Shown here: one piece after another, positions 56,750 through 64,000 of the stretch
How positions within the stretch are numbered: the stretch's first letter is position 1
Layout of the letters: each line of letters opens with the position of its first letter
Assembly: GCA_028335825.1 (NCBI GenBank)
Contig: JAIOKI010000004.1
Coordinates: 310,001-374,000 of the forward strand
DNA length: 64,000 nucleotides
Reading direction: 5' to 3'
DNA from: Nosema muscidifuracis
Taxonomy: Eukaryota > Microsporidia > Nosematidae
Program-made: the position numbers and the translations under genes
Notes under the pieces: generated by a model
The model's database searches: none
Told to the model about the DNA's origin: nothing
What the model saw: the letters and a program-made list of their open reading frames with translations, nothing else

Positions 56750-57334
56750 TTACAATATAACAATTGAGTTATCACCCAATTGTTGTTCATCTAATGGATG
56801 AGCTTCTACCTTAGCTTTTTTCTTAAGTGATTCGTTTATTTTGTTTTCTTCTATCTTCTTAAATTTTGGAGGGTTATTTTGTAATTTATCTATTGAATCT
56901 TTATTTATTGGATTGCTTACTTTCCATTCATTGTTTTCATCTAGCACAAGTAGCTGATACTTTTTATTTGAACTGAGATCTTCAGGACTTATTTTCATAG
57001 AATTTTGTGTAGGATCTTGTGGATTTACATCTAATGATTTTGAGCTAATAGAACTTTCTATAATACTTCCATCATCTTTTTTCTCAGTTATATTCTTCCA
57101 TTTAATTCCATCTTCAATATCCATATTTATATTTATTTCAGTATCTTCATCAGAATCTTCATCATCTTTATCTTCATCAGAATCCTCATCGTCTTTATCT
57201 TCATCAGAATCAGAATCTTCTTTTCCTTCTTCAATATTGTCATCTAAATCTTCCTTCTTCTCAATATTCTTTTTTGAAGATTTTTTTATAGACTTCTCTG
57301 CTACAATGAGTAGAACTAATAATAAAGACAGCAT
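56750..57334 (-). CDS. Small secreted acidic protein, member 1 of a local family
   Basis: 194 residues. A hydrophobic start (MLSLLLVLLIVAEKS) looks like a signal peptide. It is followed by a Lys-rich part and an Asp/Glu/Ser repeat (three copies of DEDSDEDKD-like units, about residues 35-65). The C-terminal part (KYQLLVLDENNEWKVSNPIN, then KDSIDKLQNNPPKFKKIEEN) resembles the C-terminal parts of the two next genes. The function is unknown. A secreted, low-complexity, locally duplicated gene in a microsporidian is a candidate spore-wall or host-exposed protein, by inference only. Confidence 0.65.
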   Translation of the reverse strand: MLSLLLVLLIVAEKSIKKSSKKNIEKKEDLDDNIEEGKEDSDSDEDKDDEDSDEDKDDEDSDEDTEININMDIEDGIKWKNITEKKDDGSIIESSISSKSLDVNPQDPTQNSMKISPEDLSSNKKYQLLVLDENNEWKVSNPINKDSIDKLQNNPPKFKKIEENKINESLKKKAKVEAHPLDEQQLGDNSIVIL

Positions 57335-58046
57335 ATTTGAAATATTTTTTGGTATTTATATTTTTTAATAATTAAAAATCCAATAGTTTCTTTATCAGTT
57401 AATGCTTAAATTTCTTTAGTACCTAACTGATTAAAAATATCATAATCCAATAATTAGTATTAAGAAACCAATATAAACAATTAAAGATTTTTAATTAAAG
57501 GGGATTGTGTTTATGGACAAGTATTTTTATAATTTAATGTTATGTTTTTTAAAGAATGGTCTTAGCTTTTTTTCATTTGTAAAATATAAAATAATTGTCT
57601 ATTTAATTTCATAAATTTACTATTTATAATATAAATCTATTATTTAATTTTATTAATTTACTATTTAATTTTATAAATTGTCTGATTAATTAAATAAATC
57701 TCCTATTTAATTTCATAAATTTACTATTTAAATAAACGACATATTTTTTAATTTTATAAAGTGTCTGATTAATTAAATAAATTGTATATTTAATTTTATA
57801 AATCTATTTTTTAATCATATAAATTGTCAGTTTAATTTAATAAATGTCTATTTAATTATATAAATCTCCTATTTAATTTTATAAATTTACTATTTAAATA
57901 AACGACATATTTTTTAATTTTATAAAGTGTCTGATTAATTTCATAAATTTACTATTTATAATATAAATCTATTATTTAATTTTATAAATTTACTATTTAA
58001 ATAAATGACATATTTTTTAATTTATATAAGTTTTACAAAAAAATAT
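57335..58046. repeat. Intergenic region with AT-rich tandem repeats
   Basis: From about 57590 to 58030 units such as TTTACTATTTAAATAAACGA, CATATTTTTTAATTTTATAA and GTGTCTGATTAATTAAATAA are reused in changing order, giving a mosaic array of roughly 40-90 bp periods. Confidence 0.65.
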
Positions 58047-58238
58047 TTAATATATCTCTAATCCATAAAATTTATCCTTCTCATATACTGAATGTATTGA
58101 AGGATTCACTTCTTTTTTATTTACTTCTTTAACCACATGCCATTTTTTTTCATTATCTTCATATTTGACTTTATTATCATAACTACTTTCTCTAAATATT
58201 TCTCCAAAGATACTAGCAAGATAAAAATATATTTTCAT
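58047..58238 (-). CDS. Very small secreted protein, member 2 of the local family
   Basis: 63 residues. The hydrophobic start MKIYFYLASIFGEIF could be a signal peptide. YEDNEKKWHVVKEVNKKEVN resembles LDENNEWKVSNPINKDSI of the neighbour at 56.75 kb. It may be a shortened paralogue or a remnant. The frame is intact with no C-run motif upstream. The function is unknown. Confidence 0.45.
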   Translation of the reverse strand: MKIYFYLASIFGEIFRESSYDNKVKYEDNEKKWHVVKEVNKKEVNPSIHSVYEKDKFYGLEIY

Positions 58239-58602
58239 AATTTAATTAAAATTAGTATTTTATATAAATGAGAAGACCAATAAGAAATATAATAAGTAAG
58301 TATGAATAAATATCTGTGAAACACGTCATTGGTAGTGATTTAAAAAGAGATGGAATAAATATTTTTTCATAAAAATATTAAAAAAGGTTAATGTATAAAT
58401 TTTTATATCAAAAGGTTAATATATAAATATTAAAATTTTTTAATCTCTAACAATAAATTACATCCCTGTTTTGATTATAAAAATTTTTAGATAGTTTAAT
58501 TATAAAAAATTTAACATAAAAATATTTTAATATATTAATGTTAATATAAGAAAATACAATTAAATTAAAGAAAATATATTTTTATTGATAATTTACCACC
58601 CA
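58239..58602. other. AT-rich intergenic region
   Basis: Contains short repeats of AAAAGGTTAATGTATAAAT and AAAAGGTTAATATATAAAT near 58.38-58.43 kb. Otherwise nothing is recognised. Confidence 0.45.
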
Positions 58603-59063
58603 TCATAGAATTTTTTCTAAAAACCTACTTTCATTAATCATCTCCCTTGTCATACTATTAGTATTATTATTTTCTTTAATTTTATTAGGTATTTTACTAC
58701 TGTCTACTTTTTTAAAGAATACTGTTTTATCACTCAACTTTTTAATTTCTTCTTTATTTAAAGGACCTGTAGACATCCACTCAGAATTCTTATAAAATAA
58801 TACCCCATATTTTTATCATCCTTAAGATCATCATCATTTATTACTAAATAAAGATGACCACCATTTCTACCAGTAGATTTTCCATTTATAGTTGATAATT
58901 CTGAGAAAGAATTACTACTCATTCTTACAGGAGTTACTGTATTAGTTATTTTACTACCAGTGTATTCAACTACACCGTACCAGTCAAGATCATTATCGAG
59001 ATCCAGGTTTATTTCTATATCTGTTCTTGTTAGTATAATTGTAAGATATAATAAGAGATTCAT
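58603..59063 (-). CDS. Small secreted protein, member 3, with one frame break in an A run
   Basis: Starts at 59063 (MNLLLYLTIILTRTDIEINL, signal-peptide-like). The frame runs through GHLYLVINDDDLKDDKN, and just after this the conserved continuation lies in another frame: YGVLFYKNSEWMSTGPLNKE, then EIKKLSDKTVFFKKVD and a TGA at 58603-58605. The switch falls at a run of five A (near 58814) and needs one base. The continuation aligns with NEWKVSNPINKDSIDKL of member 1, so both halves are real coding sequence. Explanations are a recent frameshift, slippage at the A run or a base error. Staying in frame gives a 101-residue product. Confidence 0.55.
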
Positions 59064-59381
59064 TGTCTTGAATATATCTCAATTTTATATACAAACAAAA
59101 ACCAATAATAAATTTACATGTTTCATATTAAGAGTAGATTAAAATATATAAAAAATAATGTAGAATATTTATAGGTTAAAAAATAAAATATAATTATTTG
59201 ATAATATTTATAGGTTAATAATAAAATATATAAGATAATATATAGGTTTATATAAAAAATATAATATATAGGTTAATATAAAAAATAATAAATATATAAG
59301 ATAATAAAATATATAAATATAATAAATATATATATTTTAAGAAAAATTCTACAAAAACTTATTTATTTATAAATTAAAAGT
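59064..59381. repeat. Intergenic region with GGTTAATATAAAA-type repeats
   Basis: From about 59170 to 59330 short units (TATAGGTTAATATAAAAAAT and ATATATAAGATAATA) recur four to five times. Confidence 0.6.
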
Positions 59382-60494
59382 TTAAATATCCTGTGACTTT
59401 TTAAACATCCAGAATTTTTCATCATCTCCACGATCTTCTACTAAACTATGAGATCTTTTACTTTTATTTCTTTTTCTTTGTCTTTTACAAGGTTCTATAT
59501 CTGTTAAACAATTTCTAAATTGTTCTATCTCTTTATAAACTACTGTTGTACAAATTTTTTCAACACGTTCTTGATTATCTTCAATATAAATACATCTTTT
59601 TTTAATTATATAATCTTCTGTAATTTCAAGTTCTCTTTTATTAGATTCCCATTCTAATTTAGTCTTACAAAATTTTTGAATCCATAATTTGTATATTTCA
59701 AATGGACTGTTACTTTTTATATCTATATTTATTGGTACAAAATAATCTTTTATATTGTGATACATATATTCTACTAAAGATACCATATTTCCTAAATAAT
59801 AAACTCTTCCATTTATTATATAATCATATTCATAATTTGTAGCATCAGTAAAACTTTTACAACTGACTCCACTACTATTAGATCCTAAATCTATAAATTC
59901 AGAATCCCAAAATTCTATTCCAAATAATTCTTTAATATCTAATATTTCAAATGTAGTATTAATTTCAAGAAGATATTCAAATTCTCTATAAAGACATGCT
60001 TCTATTAAAGAATGTCTATTTACTCCATATATATGATAATTTAATGTCCATATTTCATCTTTATATTGTACAAATATAGGATTATGAGATAATATTTCAT
60101 AATATGCATCTACATTTTCTATTTCTTGTATATCTCTAAGAAAATATTTAATATGTGCTTTATCTATATCTTTATTATCTGCATTACTTATAGCATCTGA
60201 TATTGTCTTACTAGCACTTTCTTTTATATCTGTATGTGACTCAAAATAATATCTTCTATTATCAAAATCTATTGTACATTTTGATGTAAAGAATAACGGA
60301 ACATTTGTTACAATCATTCCATTTATCTTTATCCATCCATTAAGAAGTATAAAAACCCAGCCTTGTTCTAAAGCAGAATAAAACACGTATACATGTGTTA
60401 CATCATTCTTGAAACAGTATGCCCCTTTCCTGTACCCCTTTGTTGATCCCTTCCTGTCAGTGATTGTAAATGATACCTTTTCGTTATCCTTCAT
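59382..60494 (-). CDS. Unrecognised protein with a possible FHA-like N-terminal domain
   Basis: 370 residues, start at 60494 (MKDNEKVSFTITDRKGSTKG). The first 85 residues end in GWVFILLNGWIKINGMIVTN, VPLFFTSKCTIDFDNRRYYF. This has the order of a forkhead-associated fold (N-G-x-x-V-N-G, then hydrophobic strand, then I-x-F-x-x-x-x-F-x-F), but the Arg and Ser of the phosphothreonine site are not evident. Residues 90-310 carry no known motif. The C-terminus is basic (CKRQRKRNKSKRSHS, a likely nuclear signal). It could be a diverged nuclear FHA protein such as an Fhl1-type regulator. The family call is weak; the gene itself is well supported by its length. Confidence 0.6.
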   Translation of the reverse strand: MKDNEKVSFTITDRKGSTKGYRKGAYCFKNDVTHVYVFYSALEQGWVFILLNGWIKINGMIVTNVPLFFTSKCTIDFDNRRYYFESHTDIKESASKTISDAISNADNKDIDKAHIKYFLRDIQEIENVDAYYEILSHNPIFVQYKDEIWTLNYHIYGVNRHSLIEACLYREFEYLLEINTTFEILDIKELFGIEFWDSEFIDLGSNSSGVSCKSFTDATNYEYDYIINGRVYYLGNMVSLVEYMYHNIKDYFVPINIDIKSNSPFEIYKLWIQKFCKTKLEWESNKRELEITEDYIIKKRCIYIEDNQERVEKICTTVVYKEIEQFRNCLTDIEPCKRQRKRNKSKRSHSLVEDRGDDEKFWMFKKSQDI

Positions 60495-62473
60495 GTTTTC
60501 GAATTTTTTTTTTATTTTTATGTGTCCGTTATAGAAAATTAATTTTTAAATTTTTTGATCGAAAACGTGTGTTTGACTTGGTGATAATACTTTGAGTATA
60601 TGAACAAGACGATGATGTAAGATGTCCTGAATATAAAAGGGGTAACTGATTTATTAAAAAAGAATATAAACAAATTTTATTAAAAAAGATTATAAACAAT
60701 TTTTATTAAAAAAGAATATAAACAAAATTTAGTGTGTACTTTAATACGTAATTTTTAGATAAATTTTAGGATGCATAGAAATGTAACTGAAACAAATCTA
60801 AAAATTAAGATATCATATTTTATATTAATTTGAATTTATAATTGTTTTTAATTATCAAATATTGAATATTATTCCAAAATGAGCACATTTTTTTAATTCG
60901 TCATGTTTTTTATATTTTAGTCATTTAATTAATTATGTAAAACAAAAATTTGTTTCATGTATAAAATATATGACTGATGTATTAGTCATTATTAAATTCT
61001 TATATGTAAACAAAAGAATAATTTCTTAAGATTAAGTTTATAATTAGTTTATTTTCAAATTTAATTGTTATTTTATTTTTATCCCAAATTTTTAATGATT
61101 TTTTAATTAATTTAAGACTGTAAATTATCTTTAATAACAAGTAAGAGAAGTAAAAGAAGTTTGATAATTAACTTAAGACTGTAAATTATCTTTAATAACA
61201 AGTAAGAGAAGTTTGATAATCTTCATTAATAAAAATAATACAAGTTTTTTAATTAACTTAAGACTGTAAATTATCTTTAATAACAAGTAAGAAAAGTTTG
61301 ATAATCTTCATTAATAAAAATAATACAAGTTTTTTAATTAACTAAAATATTATTAGTATGAGTTCAATTCTGACTATAAGACATTTTTATTAGTATATTC
61401 TCCAAAAATAATTATTAAAGCTTCTCTAGTAATCATAATTAATTGAAGAATTAACATCAATTAAATTTATAATAAAAATTCAATATAATGACTTTTATTT
61501 ACTTATTTTATCTATCTAAATAATTATATTACTAATCTTCTTAAATTATATTTAAATAATAATTAGACTTTATCAAGTAACTTCTTAAAATTTATATTTA
61601 AATAAAAAAAAATATTTCATGAAATATCTTAAAAATTAATTGTTATAAGAAAGTCATTTTTTTATGTATTTTTAAGAAAGAAAACATTATCTTGATAAGA
61701 TAGAAATATTTATCTTTGTTCTATCTTAATATGAAACATATTTTAAATTAAATGATATTTCATGAACTCATATCTAATTCTATAAGTAAGATTACTAAAT
61801 AGAAATGAGATTTTATTAGATTATTTTAAGCATTATTTATTAGAAGATTGTCTTAAACACTATTTTATTAGATTGTCTTAAACACTATTTTATTAGATTA
61901 TTTTAATCACTATTTATTAGATTGTCTTAAGTTCTATTATCTTCTAATTAAATTAAAGTTATATTTTATAAATAAATTATCTTAAACACTATTTTATTAG
62001 ATTTTCTTAATCATTATTTTATTAGAAGATTGTCTTAAGTTATATTATCTTCTAATTAAATTAAAGTTATATTTAATGAATAAATTATCTTAAACACTAT
62101 TTTATTAAATTATTATAATATTGTAAAAATGAAAAAAAAAGATACTGGAAAAAAATGAGAAATATTTTAATTATTAAAATTTATAAGAAGATTTTTATTT
62201 GTATCAATTACTAGTAGAATTATAAAATAATTAATAATTCATATATTGTAAATCAAAGTATGTGATACAATAATAATATTTTATTTTCTATAGAAATTTA
62301 ATTAAGAGATGTACTTATTAATACTAAAACAAATAGTATCTTTTAATTAATAATTATAAAAAATAATATAAGATTATTTATAAATAAAATATATTGATAA
62401 TTAAGAAAAATAGATAATATCATAACTTATCGATTAATTATGACGTAATACATATTTTTATTGGTTACTTACT
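60495..62473. repeat. 2-kb gene-free region with three tandem repeat arrays
   Basis: Array 1, about 60650-60735: TTTTATTAAAAAAGAATATA with AACAA, three copies. Array 2, about 61090-61345: a unit of about 90 bp (TTAACTTAAGACTGTAAATT, ATCTTTAATAACAAGTAAGA, then TTGATAATCTTCATTAATAA), two full copies and one partial. Array 3, about 61840-62110: TTTTATTAGATTGTCTTAAA with CACTA, six or more copies with two larger duplications. No gene or RNA was recognised. This is the longest gene-free stretch on the right side. Confidence 0.75.
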
Positions 62474-63043
62474 TTAATTAAAAATAAGATTCACTAATTC
62501 ACTACAATGATATTTCCTTATAGAATCTATTCTAGTCTTATAAGAATTATCAATGATAGTCTTTTTATCAGAACTTACCAATATAATACCACCTAAAGCA
62601 GATTCACATAACTCCTTAATTTCTACATTCCCAAGTACTTTTCTAACGATTTTTTTATCTTTTTCACTACACATAACAAAAAAATCTTTTTTATTCATTT
62701 TTTCTACTGTTTCGTTAATCAATTCTTGTGTTAACCTTTCATTTACAGAATTAATTTCAAGTTCATTAAAAATTTCTGATATAATTTTTTCTTTTTCTTG
62801 TACAAATAATAATTTGTATTTGTTGATTATATTTGATTCACTTTTTAATTTCTTAATTTCGAGATGTTTTTGTTTGTTTGTAAATGATTTCTCAACATTG
62901 TCAATTTCTTGTTTTATAAGATGCGCTTTCTCTGTGTTATACTCTTGAATAGCTCTTATTTCTATCTCTTTGACTTTTTCTTCTGCTTCATGTTTAATAA
63001 ATGTTATCATTCTTTCTATATCTTTATTAGGTAATTTCTCCAT
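62474..63043 (-). CDS. VMA4: V-type proton ATPase subunit E
   Basis: A peripheral-stalk subunit that links the V1 head to the membrane sector of the vacuolar proton pump. The long N-terminal helix begins IERMITFIKHEAEEKVKEIE (compare I-x-x-M-x-x-F-I-x-x-E-A-x-E-K-A-x-E-I of the family). A coiled segment follows to about residue 85, then the globular head ending LGGIILVSSDKKTIIDNSYK (about 150-169), which matches the G-G-V-x-L-x-x-x-D-G-x-I-x-x-D-N signature, with T-R-I-D-S-I following. At 189 residues it is somewhat shorter than yeast Vma4 (233). CCCC lies 10 nt upstream of the ATG (63054-63057). It is 78 bp downstream of the DRG1 gene and on the same strand. Confidence 0.94.
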   Translation of the reverse strand: MEKLPNKDIERMITFIKHEAEEKVKEIEIRAIQEYNTEKAHLIKQEIDNVEKSFTNKQKHLEIKKLKSESNIINKYKLLFVQEKEKIISEIFNELEINSVNERLTQELINETVEKMNKKDFFVMCSEKDKKIVRKVLGNVEIKELCESALGGIILVSSDKKTIIDNSYKTRIDSIRKYHCSELVNLIFN

Positions 63044-63053
63044 TAAAAAAAAT

Positions 63054-63057
63054 GGGG
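63054..63057 (-). promoter_or_regulatory. CCCC start-proximal motif of the V-ATPase E gene
   Basis: Minus-strand AACCCCA lies 10 nt upstream of the ATG at 63043, within the 78-bp spacer to DRG1. Confidence 0.5.
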
Positions 63058-63121
63058 TTTTTTATTTTTATATATAAAAAAATGAAACGTTAAAAAAATT
63101 TAAAAAAACTTTTTTTTTAAT

Positions 63122-64000
63122 TTAGACATCCTTGACTATTTGCACTACATCACAATCATCAAGTACATGATCTTTACCTACCTTCTGTGGATTATGTTTC
63201 ACACTTTTTCCCCATACTAATGCATACTTAAATTTCTTAATTATTTCTCTATGAATACTATTACAAAAATCTTCTATTCGTCTCTTCTTATTTCTTAATA
63301 TAACTGGTTCATCATAATCTATAGATTGACCTTTTGGTTTAGGATATACCCGAATTAAATCTAAATATTCCCATGCTTTCTTAAGGAATACGTCAAAATT
63401 CCATTTTAAATTCGCACAAAGAGGTACTGCATGTGGAATCCTATAAATAATATCTAATTCTTCTACAGATATACAATCAATTTTATTAAGAACATAAATA
63501 CATGGTACATATTTTCTATTACCTTCTATTGTATCTATAAGATCGTCAATTGTACATGGTTCACTTGTAATGACTTCAGCATTACTCATTCTAAATTCAG
63601 CCATAACAGATTTAACTGTATTGTAATCTAAATGATTACCTTTTAACATTAAACCTCCTCTATCTGCTCTACTAATTTTTATCTTTGGTGGTGTTTTATT
63701 AAGACGTATACCAAATGATTCAAGTTCTTTCTCTATTAGTTTCTTATGAGTGAGTGATTTCATAACATCAAGACAGATAACTAGTAGTGAACAAGTACGA
63801 GCTACTCCAAGAACTTGTCTACCTCGACCTTTACCATCTTTAGCTCCTTCAATAATTCCAGGAAGATCAAGTATTTGTATACGTGCACCGTTGTAAGTAA
63901 TAACTCCAGGAATAGCAGTTAGAGTTGTAAATTCATATTCTGCTACTTCACTGTGTATACCTGTCAATTGTGACATTAAAGTACTCTTACCTACACTAGG
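63122..64000 (-). CDS. RBG1: Developmentally regulated GTP-binding protein DRG1/Rbg1, N-terminus beyond the window
   Basis: An Obg-like GTPase associated with translating ribosomes, working with a DFRP (Tma46-type) partner. The last visible codons read PSVGKSTL, the G1 P-loop, so about the first 65-70 residues lie to the right of the window. Next come FTTLTAIPG (G2), DLPGIIEGA (G3), LNKID (G4) and the C-terminal TGS domain (from about [18 protein letters not shown] to [20 protein letters not shown]). Runs such as VEGNR- or [18 protein letters not shown] and [18 protein letters not shown] are diagnostic of DRG1 rather than DRG2. No breaks are seen. Confidence 0.95.
   Translation of the reverse strand, partial: PSVGKSTLMSQLTGIHSEVAEYEFTTLTAIPGVITYNGARIQILDLPGIIEGAKDGKGRGRQVLGVARTCSLLVICLDVMKSLTHKKLIEKELESFGIRLNKTPPKIKISRADRGGLMLKGNHLDYNTVKSVMAEFRMSNAEVITSEPCTIDDLIDTIEGNRKYVPCIYVLNKIDCISVEELDIIYRIPHAVPLCANLKWNFDVFLKKAWEYLDLIRVYPKPKGQSIDYDEPVILRNKKRRIEDFCNSIHREIIKKFKYALVWGKSVKHNPQKVGKDHVLDDCDVVQIVKDV

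Noticed and set aside
61090-62110. CRISPR-like array
   Set aside because: The repeats are directly adjacent without unique spacers of fixed length, and the organism is a eukaryote. They are plain tandem repeats.

Overview
The window looks like nuclear DNA of a microsporidian of the Nosema/Vairimorpha group. Evidence seen in the sequence: a very short SSU rRNA (about 1.24 kb), an LSU rRNA with a 5.8S-like segment at its 5' end and no second spacer, very AT-rich DNA, intronless and shortened proteins, and C4-type motifs (ACCCC) just upstream of start codons. The genus is inferred from the SSU start and the SSU-ITS-LSU order. No species is claimed.

Left part (1-34.6 kb): a graveyard of mobile elements with no intact host gene. 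It holds three roughly full-length but decayed R4/Dong-like non-LTR retrotransposons of about 3.1 kb (3-6 kb minus, 11-14.2 kb minus, 28.3-31.4 kb plus), two Merlin-type DNA transposon relics in tandem (14.6-16.8 kb), pieces of an APE-type LINE (10.5, 17.3-20.8 and 25.1-26.7 kb), fossils of Ty3/gypsy-like LTR elements (1-1.9, 9.2-9.9, 27.0-28.3 and 31.4-34.6 kb), and two decayed coding stretches that I cannot name.

Middle (34.6-46.0 kb): one rRNA unit (SSU 35.37-36.60, AT-repeat ITS, LSU 36.85-39.31). It is followed head-to-tail by a 5'-truncated APE-type LINE tail and then a nearly intact APE-type LINE (40.06-46.0 kb). That element has an ORF1, an overlapping ORF2 with endonuclease and reverse transcriptase, and one in-frame TGA at a position where a Trp is expected. 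Its 3' UTR carries a branched RNA fold supported by compensatory base changes in three copies.

Right part (46-64 kb): a compact host gene region. In order: a 5'-truncated USP5/UBP14-type deubiquitinase (+), eRF1 (+), an RSC8/SWI3 chromatin-remodelling subunit (-), a BAP31-like ER protein (+), a probable DNA polymerase epsilon B subunit (+), a NASP/Hif1-type histone chaperone (-), Nse3 (MAGE fold, -), RNA polymerase III subunit RPC5 (-), a three-member family of small secreted proteins (-), an unrecognised protein with a possible FHA-like N-terminus (-), V-ATPase subunit E (-) and the GTPase DRG1 (-, running off the edge). Nearly every spacer in this part holds its own private short tandem repeat. 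The layout (repeat-rich side, rRNA unit, then genes) fits a subtelomere-to-core transition, as in microsporidia with subtelomeric rDNA; this is an inference. No tRNA gene, 5S gene or CRISPR array was recognised.
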